Part shown: piece after piece, positions 35,320 through 43,039 of the stretch
How the letters are laid out: the number at the start of each line of letters is the position of its first letter
How positions within the stretch are numbered: the first letter of the stretch is position 1
Origin: Phycisphaeraceae bacterium
GTDB taxonomy: Bacteria; Planctomycetota; Phycisphaerae; Phycisphaerales; UBA1924
Assembly: GCA_020639195.1 (NCBI GenBank)
Contig: JACKHB010000003.1
Location: 1 to 64,000, forward strand
Direction of reading: 5' to 3'
DNA length: 64,000 nt
Position numbers and translations under genes: made by a program
Notes under the pieces: model-generated
What the model was told of the DNA's origin: nothing
Database searches by the model: none
The model's input: only the letters and a program-made list of their open reading frames with translations

Positions 35320-36168
35320 GTGGTGAAGTCGAGAAACAGAGCGATTGCAGGGGTTGGGATCATTCTGCCGGGCGTGCTCGCCGCGGCCGCCGCCGAAGGA
35401 GCCGAAGCGCAATGGGCGGTTGAGGTCGTCAGCTACGACGCCGGATCCACCGCAGTGCCCGGCTACGACGATCCTGCCACCGCGCTCGGGGCCCCGGAGC
35501 GCTTCACGGGAGAGCTGCTCGGGTTCCCATCGGTTGTGTCCCCCTTCAATCCCGCCTTCGGGGCCGATGAACTGGTCTCGATCGGCGAGGGCGGACACCT
35601 GACGGTCCGCCTGGGGCGCCCCGTGTTCAACAACGCCGCCAATCCCTTCGGCGTGGATCTGGTCATCTTTGGCAATGGCGGATTTGTCGACGCCAGCTTC
35701 CCCCACGGCGTGGTCGAGGATCCGGCGGTCCTCTTCGGACTCGACCACGCTTCTTTGGAACTCAGCGCTGACGGAATCGAGTTCTTCCCCGTCGGCGAAT
35801 TCGTCGAGGGATTCCTTCCCGCGATGGGGTACCTCGATTCCGGCCCCTACGACGAGACACCCGGCACGATTCCCACGTCGCCTTTCACCCCGGTGGATCC
35901 CTCGCTCACAGCCCCGGACTTTGCCGGACTGGACTACGCGGGCGTGCTGGCGCTCTACGCGGGCTCGTCCGGGGGCACCCCCATCGATATCGGTGGCGGA
36001 CCCCTCCCCGAGGGCGTCGGGTTCTCCTATGTGCGCATCAGCGTCCCCGACGACGGCGACGTTGAGACCAGCTTCAACGCCGAGGTGGAGGCGATTGTCG
36101 TCGTCCCGCCGCCGGCATCGGGCCTTCCCATTCTCGCAGGAATCCTCGCGGTGCGCCGGCGCCGCTGA
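35320..36168 (+). CDS. Riboswitch-controlled exported surface protein
   Basis: Encodes 282 residues. A signal peptide (AIAGVGIILPGVLAAAAAEGAEA) is followed by a beta-rich body with SYDAGSTAVPGYDDPATALG, ADELVSIGEGGHLTVRLGRPV and GVDLVIFGNGGFVD. The pattern G-x-GG-xLxVxxxxPVxN then DLxxFGN is also found in the cell-surface protein of Bacteroidetes B12-uptake loci; this is from memory of the family and not searched. It ends with a proline motif, a short hydrophobic stretch and RRRR, a PEP-CTERM-like sorting tail. Start GTG 35320 (or 35323) follows AGGGAG. It is the first gene after the cobalamin riboswitch. I infer it binds corrinoid at the cell surface. Confidence 0.75.
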   Translation: MVKSRNRAIAGVGIILPGVLAAAAAEGAEAQWAVEVVSYDAGSTAVPGYDDPATALGAPERFTGELLGFPSVVSPFNPAFGADELVSIGEGGHLTVRLGRPVFNNAANPFGVDLVIFGNGGFVDASFPHGVVEDPAVLFGLDHASLELSADGIEFFPVGEFVEGFLPAMGYLDSGPYDETPGTIPTSPFTPVDPSLTAPDFAGLDYAGVLALYAGSSGGTPIDIGGGPLPEGVGFSYVRISVPDDGDVETSFNAEVEAIVVVPPPASGLPILAGILAVRRRR

Positions 36169-36225
36169 CAGTTGACGAGAGAGAGAGCACGCTCTTCGCG
36201 TCGAGAGGCGCGGAGAGCGGTTTCG

Positions 36226-37785
36226 ATGACGACGATTCTGGCATCGCTCACAATCGCGCTCGCGCTGGGCGCGCCAGCGCCCGATCCGCCCCCCCAGCCG
36301 ACCTGGCCGATGCTGGCCGGAGGGCCCGCACACCCGGGGGTGTGCGCGGGACGACCGCCCCAGCTCAACAGCCCACTCTGGATCGTCTCCGTCGACCAGA
36401 CCGGCGCCCCGCTGCTGTTCCACGATCGCGCCGGCGTGATCGTCGGCGACCAGTTCGTCTATGCGCTCGCCGAACGAGAAGGCGAGTGCGTGCTCGCGGC
36501 CATTGAGCCCGCCGCCGGACACGTGGCATGGACCTGCGCCATCCCGCCGCCCGCGTTCAACTCCTGGTCCACGCCGACGTACCACCGGGGTTCCGACTCC
36601 GTCCTGGTTGCGTCGGATCTCTGGGTGACGGCGATCGACGCGACCGAGGGCAGCGTTCGTTGGCAGACCGAACTCCACCTCGAGATCGTCAACGCCTCGC
36701 CCATCGTGACAGAAGGGCTCGTGGGAGACCGGGCCTTCATCGTCGACTCCGACTCGTTCTTCGATGAGGGCCGTCTGTACTGTCTGAACGTCAGCCAGAC
36801 GTCCGAGGCCAATCCCTTCGAGCCCGGTCAGGTCGTCTGGTCCGTCGAGATCGGCTCGACCGTGGGAGCAACGCCCGCGTACGCCGACGGCGTCGTGTAC
36901 GTGGCCATCGCAGGCGAGCACAGCCCCGGCCGCGGCAGGATCAAGGCCTATCCCGCGCTGGTCGAGTCCGCCCCGAACCCGATCTGGACGTTCTCCAACG
37001 TCAAGAACGAAGGGTTCTACGGCGGCGTCGCCGTGCGCGACGAGCCGCAGGGCTCGGCCGTCTACGCCGCGAGCTACGCGTTCTTCGGCGAGAGGGCCTC
37101 GGCCAACCTCGTCAAGCTCGACGCCCAGACCGGCACGCTCATCTGGTCAGTGGACTGCAATCGCACGTCCTCGATCCCGATCGTCCTCGATGACGATCGC
37201 ATCGTCCTCTCAACCGGAATCCAGGGATACGGCTCGGTTCCCAGCATCCAGGTGTTCTCGCAGTCCGAGGCCGGCGCCTCGCTCATCTGGGACTCGGCCC
37301 TGGCCACGTGGATGGATGACGGCGACGGCAAGATCGAGCCCGGCGAGTTCGTCCCGCTCGGCGGATGGGATCACCAGCCCATCGTCCTCGGTCGGGCCGA
37401 ACACGCCACGCTCATCGTCGGTGAGCCGGCCAATCCTCCCGTCGGTCCCTACGCCGGCCTGCGAACGCTCCGAGTGCCGAACGTGCCTCCACGCGCCGAG
37501 GACCTTCAATCTCTCACGGAACTGGCCGGCTGCACGCCGGCCCGAGCGAAGGAGATCCTCTACAGCGTCGGCGTCAACGGCCTCGCGGCGTTCGGCCCAA
37601 CCGGTCCTCGCCCCGACGTCGACGGCAACGGGATCGTCGAGATCGATGACCTCTACGCATGGGAACAAGGGCTCGGCGAGCGCGATGTGAACCAGGACGG
37701 GGCAGTCGACTCCAGGGATCGAGACGCCCTCTTGGGCATCCTTCGAAAGGACGAGGTCAAGAACATGGCGGCCCCTCGGCGGTGA
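36226..37785 (+). CDS. Exported PQQ-like beta-propeller protein with dockerin-like repeats
   Basis: Encodes 519 residues. After a signal peptide (ILASLTIALALGAPA) the protein shows PQQ-like beta-propeller blades: GDQFVYALAEREGECVLAAIEP, VLVASDLWVTAIDATEG, GVVYVAIAGEH and NLVKLDAQTGTLIWSVDC. The last 60 residues hold two calcium loops, DVDGNGIVEIDDLYAWEQG and DVNQDGAVDSRDRDAL, a dockerin-like pair. A helical helix-hairpin-helix-like stretch precedes them (LTELAGCTPARAKEILYSVG). Start ATG 36226 with GGAGAG upstream. It follows the surface protein by 57 bases and overlaps the pseudopilin gene by GTGA. The propeller makes it a structural counterpart of the BtuG-type B12 binder in Bacteroides, though no sequence similarity is claimed. 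Confidence 0.8.
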   Translation: MTTILASLTIALALGAPAPDPPPQPTWPMLAGGPAHPGVCAGRPPQLNSPLWIVSVDQTGAPLLFHDRAGVIVGDQFVYALAEREGECVLAAIEPAAGHVAWTCAIPPPAFNSWSTPTYHRGSDSVLVASDLWVTAIDATEGSVRWQTELHLEIVNASPIVTEGLVGDRAFIVDSDSFFDEGRLYCLNVSQTSEANPFEPGQVVWSVEIGSTVGATPAYADGVVYVAIAGEHSPGRGRIKAYPALVESAPNPIWTFSNVKNEGFYGGVAVRDEPQGSAVYAASYAFFGERASANLVKLDAQTGTLIWSVDCNRTSSIPIVLDDDRIVLSTGIQGYGSVPSIQVFSQSEAGASLIWDSALATWMDDGDGKIEPGEFVPLGGWDHQPIVLGRAEHATLIVGEPANPPVGPYAGLRTLRVPNVPPRAEDLQSLTELAGCTPARAKEILYSVGVNGLAAFGPTGPRPDVDGNGIVEIDDLYAWEQGLGERDVNQDGAVDSRDRDALLGILRKDEVKNMAAPRR

Positions 37786-38621
37786 AGCACCTCCCTCGCG
37801 CATCTCAATCGCCCTCCCGCGCGTTCTCCCTCGTCGAGACGCTCGTGGTCGCTCTGCTGATCGGCACGCTCATCGGGCTTGTGCTCCCGGCGCTCGCGGG
37901 CGTGCGCGAGTCGGGGCGGGCCGTAGCCTGCACCTCCAATCTCCGGCAACTCGGCGCGGGCTGGACGATGTACGCCTCGGACTTCGATGGCCGCGCCATG
38001 CCGCTGGCCTACACCTCCTCTGAGCTCATCGGCTCGGGAGACACGGTGTACTGGTGGGGCGCATCGGGCAGCATCTCGGGCGTGGTGGACCACCTTGCGG
38101 GCTTCATGTCTCCCTACCTCGAATCGGGCCTCAGCCGCGCCTCGATCTACGAATGCCCGTCGCAGCCGTGGGGCTCCTATCAGGCCCAGGGCGCGGCGCA
38201 GACCATCACCAGCACCTACGGATACAACGGCTACTACCTCTCGCCCGAGACCACGCCCGGCTGGAACGCGCTCATCGGACACCGGCCGTGGCGGCGACTG
38301 CACGAAATCGTCCAGCCCACCAGCCTGCTCGTCTTTGCCGACACCCTCCTCACCGGAGAGATTCCCAAGAACAACGCCCTGCTGGATCCGCCCCAGATCT
38401 ATCGAGGCAACGGACGCTGGCGAGAAAACCGCGCCCCGACGACCGCGTTTCGGCACCAGAAGGACAAGGCCGGAATGGGGCGCTGCGCCGCCGTGCGCGC
38501 CGACGCCTCCGTCCGCACGCACCACGCGATGCCCCAGTGGCTCGTGGACCAGGACAACGCCATCGGCTCGATCGGCGTCGAGAACGACCCGTGGTACGTG
38601 CCCGACTGGCGGGACTGGTGA
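37782..38621 (+). CDS. Type IV pseudopilin-like protein
   Basis: Encodes 279 residues. The N-terminus has the prepilin cleavage/methylation signature: FSLVETLVVALLIGTLIGLVLPALAG, with the Glu at +5. The globular part is of the large planctomycete kind (SNLRQLGAGWTMYASDFDGRAMPL, then FRHQKDKAGMGRCAAVRADASV in place of the usual H-X9-DG). It should be processed by PilD and anchored in the inner membrane or assembled into a pseudopilus. GTG 37782 overlaps the TGA of the propeller gene (GTGA), so the two are translationally coupled. Its presence in a B12-controlled operon is unusual. Confidence 0.85.
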   Translation: MKHLPRASQSPSRAFSLVETLVVALLIGTLIGLVLPALAGVRESGRAVACTSNLRQLGAGWTMYASDFDGRAMPLAYTSSELIGSGDTVYWWGASGSISGVVDHLAGFMSPYLESGLSRASIYECPSQPWGSYQAQGAAQTITSTYGYNGYYLSPETTPGWNALIGHRPWRRLHEIVQPTSLLVFADTLLTGEIPKNNALLDPPQIYRGNGRWRENRAPTTAFRHQKDKAGMGRCAAVRADASVRTHHAMPQWLVDQDNAIGSIGVENDPWYVPDWRDW

Positions 38622-38624
38622 ACC

Positions 38625-38858
38625 ATGCCCGTCGACCGCTGCGTCTGCCACGACATCACGTTCGCCCGTCTGGCCCTTCTCGCCCGCCGCGAACGGCTCG
38701 ATCTCGATGAACTGTCCGCCCGCACGGGCTGCGGCACATCCTGCGGCATGTGCCGGCCGTACCTCAGCCGCATGCTGCATGAGGGACGCACGTCGTTCGA
38801 CCCGATGGCCATCGTGCCCGCTACAACCAGACCGAGCCCGACTCAACGCTCGACGTGA
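38625..38858 (+). CDS. BFD-like [2Fe-2S]-binding protein
   Basis: Encodes 77 residues. The four cysteines C-x-C-H near the N-terminus (DRCVCHDIT) and CGTSCGMC-x-PYL match the BFD-like [2Fe-2S] domain, as in bacterioferritin-associated ferredoxin and NirB/NasB middle domains. It begins 3 bases after the pseudopilin gene and is the fourth gene behind the cobalamin riboswitch. A small redox carrier here could serve reduction of Co(III) corrinoids before adenosylation or dealkylation, an inference from the context. Its 3' end overlaps the convergent gene by 38 bases. Confidence 0.8.
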   Translation: MPVDRCVCHDITFARLALLARRERLDLDELSARTGCGTSCGMCRPYLSRMLHEGRTSFDPMAIVPATTRPSPTQRST

Positions 38859-39681
38859 GCACGTCGAAGTCGTTGGCGGCGTCCGGCGTCGGGTCCGACA
38901 GCAGCGCCGCGAGTTCCGGGTTGATCCGCGCCTTGGGCCGGTTCCGCCACTCGTGAACCTGGCCCGCCACCCACAGGTATCGATCAAGGTGCCGCCGCGG
39001 CCCGGAGAATCCCGCCAGCGCGCGCAACCGCCTGAAGTTCATCACGAACTCGACGTACCGATTGTCCTCTTCGACCGAGCGATTCCGCGCGCCCAGGTGC
39101 ATCCCAAGCATCCGGATCGCATTCGGATCCATCACCGGAAACCGGTCCGGGTCCACGAACGCGTGCGCGAACTTCGACGCGAATCCGTACTCGCGCCGGC
39201 CCCTCGAACGAGCCGTCGGCTGGCCCACCGCCGCGAGACGCTCCACCAGCTCCGGACCGACCTGCCCGACATCCGTCGATCCCATGACGCGCTCGACATG
39301 CCGCACCATCGGCGCCAGCGAGAACACGCTGCCCCCGAACAGCGAGCGCGTCGTGATCACCTTCAGCAGCACCGCCTCTCCCGCGAATCCCGGAACCCGC
39401 GTGGCGAGCGTCGCCGCGGCCTTCCGTCCCGCCCGCCACATGACGAGCCGATCGTGGATGCGGTTGGCCGCCTCGATCTGGTCCACCCGCAGCTGGATCG
39501 GAGCCGCGCTCGCGCCCAGCCCCGCCCCTTGGCGTGCCGGCGCCGCCGCAAGCCGGAGCTGGGGATCCGTCCCGACAGCGCGCCCCGGCACGCGAGAATC
39601 GGCGGTTCGAGCCAACGCGGAGCCGCGCGCGCGTCCAGCGCGCACATCCCCCGCCCGATCAATGGTGCGAGCCTGTTCCAT
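38821..39681 (-). CDS. Conserved hypothetical protein
   Basis: Encodes 286 residues with no domain I can name. The segment FASKFAHAFVDPDRFPVMDPNAIRMLGMHLG resembles a motif in uncharacterised proteins (ASK-h-xH...FPxxD) seen in mobile or defence contexts, but the match is weak. The first 60 residues are low-complexity Ala/Arg and may not be translated; ATG 39681 is the first of several possible starts. It overlaps the BFD-like gene tail to tail. Confidence 0.5.
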   Translation of the reverse strand: MEQARTIDRAGDVRAGRARGSALARTADSRVPGRAVGTDPQLRLAAAPARQGAGLGASAAPIQLRVDQIEAANRIHDRLVMWRAGRKAAATLATRVPGFAGEAVLLKVITTRSLFGGSVFSLAPMVRHVERVMGSTDVGQVGPELVERLAAVGQPTARSRGRREYGFASKFAHAFVDPDRFPVMDPNAIRMLGMHLGARNRSVEEDNRYVEFVMNFRRLRALAGFSGPRRHLDRYLWVAGQVHEWRNRPKARINPELAALLSDPTPDAANDFDVLTSSVESGSVWL

Positions 39682-39813
39682 GGTGCCTCCCGCGTCGCAA
39701 TCTACACGGAGTGCCACCGGCCCCGCGCGCGGGGGGCATCGAGGCGGTCGAGAGTGCAGAAGGTGTCGGAATCCGTCGCTTCGCTCGCTCAAATGGACGC
39801 GACGGTTCCGAAA

Positions 39814-39898
39814 AGGCCGCGGTGGGATTCGAACCCACGACTGGCTTTCGCCAAACGGATTTGCAATCCGCCCCCTTGGTCCACTCGGGCACACGGCC
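39814..39898 (-). tRNA. tRNA-Cys(GCA) with a long variable arm
   Basis: Eighty-five bases on the minus strand. Acceptor arms GGCCGTG and CGCGGCC pair over 7 bp; the anticodon arm is GCGGA-TTGCAAA-TCCGT with anticodon GCA (39862-39864); the T-arm is GTGGG-TTCGAAT-CCCAC; the discriminator is U, the usual Cys identity base. Between anticodon and T-arms is a 16-base variable region whose TGGC-GAAA-GCCA forms a 4-bp stem, as in class II tRNAs. Most bacterial tRNA-Cys have a short variable loop. CCA is not encoded. Confidence 0.9.
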
Positions 39899-39983
39899 GG
39901 CGGGGCAACCGTACGGGGGCCCCGGACAACCGTCAACGACACCCCATCAAGGGCGAGGTACCATTGGGACGATCTCTGACGAC

Positions 39984-40976
39984 ATGAAGACGCCCCGAAC
40001 GCAAATCCGACACGCAGGACTCGCGGCGAGCCTCGCCGCCCTCGCCTGTGCGCCACCCTGCCTCGCGCAGATCGACGACCCCGTCGAGCCGCGCCTGGAC
40101 CTGCCCGTTGAGAGTGAGCCGGTCATCCGCCCGTCCCCGACACAGTGGATCACACCGGTCCGCGTCGGCGCACCCTCACCGCTGCAGTCGCTCGCATCTC
40201 TCCAGGGCGAGGACGTCAGCCTCCCCGCCGCGAGGCAGATCCGAGAGGGCGCGTTCATCATCCGGCGCGAGGGCGTCGTGGTGCGAGCTCCTACGGGCGA
40301 GGCGATCTTCGTCTTCCGAAAGGACGAGGACGGCAACGCCGAGCCGCCCATGGTGCTGCTGCCCTGCCGCTCGCTCGCAACGCTCGAGGGCGAGATCGAG
40401 CGCGTCGGCGGCGACGCGGCGATCACGCTCTCCGGCCAGGTGCTGCTCTACCAGTCCCGCAACTACCTTCTGCCGACCTTCTTTCGCGTGCGCCAGCTGG
40501 CCCCTCCGGCCCGGCCGCAGCCGAACCAGCCCGCATCGGGAGCCGGCGCGCGCGGTGAGGCCGAGGACCCGCGCGTGGCCGAACTGATCAGGCAACTCGA
40601 AAGCGCAGCCCCCATCGCGCCGCCGCCCGACCAGCCCGCAACGCAGGCGCGCCCCGCCGGGGAGCCGCCCGAGCCGGGCGACGCCGCGCCAGGAGGGCTC
40701 GAGGGCGAGTTCCTCGTGCGAGTGCGCACTCGCCTGGTTCGAACGACCTCGGGACGCTGGGCCGCCTCGATCGACCAGGGCCCCCGGGCGCCCGCCGCCG
40801 AGCCGTTGGTTCTGCTCCCCAGCCGCACGCTCGAATCGATGGAGCGGCTCGTCGCGACAAGAGGCGAGAGCCTCACGATCCTGGTCAGCGGTCGCGTCTA
40901 CGCCTACCGAGGACAGCGATACCTCCTCGCCACCGGCATGCTCGTCGAGCCGCCCAACGATCTGCGCCCGCGATAG
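39984..40976 (+). CDS. Exported protein of unknown function
   Basis: Encodes 330 residues with a signal peptide (AASLAALACAPPCLAQ). Two related halves are visible: the first with IREGAFIIRREGVVVRAPTGE, PMVLLPCRSLATLEGEIE and ITLSGQVLLYQSRNYLLPT, the second with GEFLVRVRTRLVRTTSGRW, PLVLLPSRTLESMERLV and ILVSGRVYAYRGQRYLLAT, so it is an internal duplication joined by a Pro/Ala-rich linker. The function is unknown; it is probably periplasmic. Confidence 0.75.
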   Translation: MKTPRTQIRHAGLAASLAALACAPPCLAQIDDPVEPRLDLPVESEPVIRPSPTQWITPVRVGAPSPLQSLASLQGEDVSLPAARQIREGAFIIRREGVVVRAPTGEAIFVFRKDEDGNAEPPMVLLPCRSLATLEGEIERVGGDAAITLSGQVLLYQSRNYLLPTFFRVRQLAPPARPQPNQPASGAGARGEAEDPRVAELIRQLESAAPIAPPPDQPATQARPAGEPPEPGDAAPGGLEGEFLVRVRTRLVRTTSGRWAASIDQGPRAPAAEPLVLLPSRTLESMERLVATRGESLTILVSGRVYAYRGQRYLLATGMLVEPPNDLRPR

Positions 40977-41013
40977 CGGTCGGCGGGATTCGCGCAACGC
41001 ATACGCTCGGCCC

Positions 41014-41829
41014 ATGGATCCAATCGACATCGCACGCCTCGAAGAGCGCCGCATGGCCGTGGCCATGTCCGAGATCGCCCTCGAGCACCAGGAACTCGCC
41101 GGCGGCGTCATGGCCTTCTCCGAGAAGGGCTCGTGGACCAATCAGGCGTGCGCGCTGGGCCTTCGCGGCCCCGTCTCGGAGCACGAGATCGATCAACTCG
41201 TCGAGTTCTACACCTCCCGCGCCGTCGAACCCAAGATCGAGGTCTGCGCCTTCGCCGATGAATCGCTCGTCAAGGGCCTGGCGTCCCGCGCCTTTACCCT
41301 CCGGGAATTCGAGAACGTCATGGCCTGCGACGTCCGAAGCACCGATGCAGCGCCCACCGCGCCCCACGCCCGGCCGGAAGGCCTCGAGATCGTCCGTGTG
41401 GATCCGGCGGACGAGGCGCGCGTCAACGCCTTCATCCGCGTCTCGATCCGGCCCTTCGTGCCCGAGGACCAGCCGATTCCCGCGCCCATGGAGCGCGCGG
41501 TCCGACGAGTCGTCGCCCATCCGCGCAGCGAGTCTCTGCTCGCCCTGCTCGACGGCGAGCCCGTGGGCGGTGGGGGCCTCGAGTGCGCCGGCGAGATCGC
41601 GTGCCTCTTCGGCGCGGGCGTGGACGCTCGATGCCGCAGAAGGGGGATCCAGCAGGCCCTCATCCTGCGCCGGCTCGAGATCGCCCGGGAGCGCAACTGC
41701 CGCGTCGTCTGCATCCACGGCCGGCCCGGCATGCCCACCGAACGCAACGCTCGCCGGCTGGGTTTCTCCCTCGCGTACACCAAGGCCGTGCTGGCGATGG
41801 CAGGACATGGGCTCGAACCGTCGCCGTGA
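41014..41829 (+). CDS. GNAT-family N-acetyltransferase
   Basis: Encodes 271 residues. The C-terminal half has the acetyl-CoA loop ARCRRRGIQQALILRRLEIAR (R/Q-x-x-G-x-x pattern) and ERNARRLGFSLAYTKAVLAM, the closing GNAT strand/helix. The N-terminal 110 residues are helical with no clear domain and may be a degenerate second GNAT fold. The substrate is unknown. Confidence 0.8.
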   Translation: MDPIDIARLEERRMAVAMSEIALEHQELAGGVMAFSEKGSWTNQACALGLRGPVSEHEIDQLVEFYTSRAVEPKIEVCAFADESLVKGLASRAFTLREFENVMACDVRSTDAAPTAPHARPEGLEIVRVDPADEARVNAFIRVSIRPFVPEDQPIPAPMERAVRRVVAHPRSESLLALLDGEPVGGGGLECAGEIACLFGAGVDARCRRRGIQQALILRRLEIARERNCRVVCIHGRPGMPTERNARRLGFSLAYTKAVLAMAGHGLEPSP

Positions 41830-42039
41830 TCCTCGTGGCATCGACCAGCCACGACCCAGCGCACACTGCCCAAACCCCCATGCTTCAGAATGCGCGCGCG
41901 CCGGCGCCCCTGCCCTTGAGATTCTCAGAGATTCCAGCAGAAAATCTTACGCCATGCGCCCCAACGACTTGCGCGCACGTGTTCGCGCGACACCCCTCCG
42001 GCGCGCGCGCGCTGGCGAAGAACCCGCCCATGGGTAGAG

Positions 42040-42918
42040 ATGCCCATCGAGTCCGCCATCACCCTCTCCGACACCGACCGCGCCATCCTCCGCGCCCTGC
42101 TCAGTTGTGCGCCACGGCCAGGGAGCGAAGGGACTCGGCCGTGCCCTGACCCTTCCGACCATCGTGCCACCGAGTCCGAACCGGTCACTCTTCCCTCGCT
42201 CCTCGAAGCCCTCACCGCCGCGGGCCTCGACGAGCTCGACCTCCCGCTCTGGTTCGCCCAGCCCCACACCCAGCACTACATCCAAGCCCGCCGCGCCCTC
42301 GACGAATTCCTCGATGAGCAATCCACCCGCGCCGCTCGACGCGAGGGCCTCGAACTCCTCCGCACGCTCCCCGCACCGACCCATGCGCAGCACTCCGCGA
42401 GCGCAGCGAGTGGCCCGGGCTCCGATCCTCCCGATCCCCGCGCCGATGCATCCCCGTCCGAGCCGGCCAGTGCGCGTTCTCTCAGGGAAATGCGCCTCAT
42501 CGCCACCGCCCTGCTCCGCGCGCCCCTCCCCACACCCGCGCGGCCCATCCGATCCAGTGCTGCCGCCCCGCGCCGCTCGGCCCTCGGAGCCGACACCCGC
42601 GCCGATCGCCTCGCCTCTCCAATCACCGGCCCGAGCGAGGGCGATTCCGACCCGGTGTGCCACGGCCGGCCAGCGCAGCGAGTCGGCCAAGTCCCCTCGC
42701 TCCCGGGGCCCGGCGTCAGTACTCCGGAATCGGCGGCGGACCAGAGCGCCAACGACACCACCCCCGACGCCCTTGCCGAACTCAGCCAACTCCTCCCCGG
42801 CGACCTCCGCGACGCCACCTTTGAGGAGGCCCTCAAGTGGGCAGTGTCCGTCGTGAGTGAGGGACCCGACAATGCTCGATCGCCGCCGACGCCGATCCAG
42901 GCACCCGACACCTCGTGA
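42040..42918 (+). CDS. Hypothetical protein with low-complexity middle and repeat insertions
   Basis: Encodes 292 residues. The ends look like ordinary protein (ITLSDTDRAILRALLSC; LPSLLEALTAAGLDELDLPLWF; LPGDLRDATFEEALKWAVSV), but the middle is Pro/Ser/Ala-rich. Three stretches of DNA within it resemble one another (near 42113-42143, 42393-42420 and 42660-42712): they carry CACGGCC, AGCGAAGGGACTC or GCGCAGCGAGT, and GGCCGTG, like small palindromic elements inserted in a gene. The function is unknown. Confidence 0.55.
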   Translation: MPIESAITLSDTDRAILRALLSCAPRPGSEGTRPCPDPSDHRATESEPVTLPSLLEALTAAGLDELDLPLWFAQPHTQHYIQARRALDEFLDEQSTRAARREGLELLRTLPAPTHAQHSASAASGPGSDPPDPRADASPSEPASARSLREMRLIATALLRAPLPTPARPIRSSAAAPRRSALGADTRADRLASPITGPSEGDSDPVCHGRPAQRVGQVPSLPGPGVSTPESAADQSANDTTPDALAELSQLLPGDLRDATFEEALKWAVSVVSEGPDNARSPPTPIQAPDTS

Positions 42919-43039
42919 CGAGAGTTCACCGGCGGCGCTCAACGCGGAATCAGCACAGCGGCCCGATGGATCTGTTCGATGATCGATGCCCGGCCGTGAG
43001 AGTACGGAGGGACGTGATCCTGACCCGGGAACACGTGCC

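Noticed and set aside
34762..36921. Minus-strand open frame of 719 codons
   Set aside because: It is antisense to the riboswitch, the surface-protein gene and part of the propeller gene; no domain.
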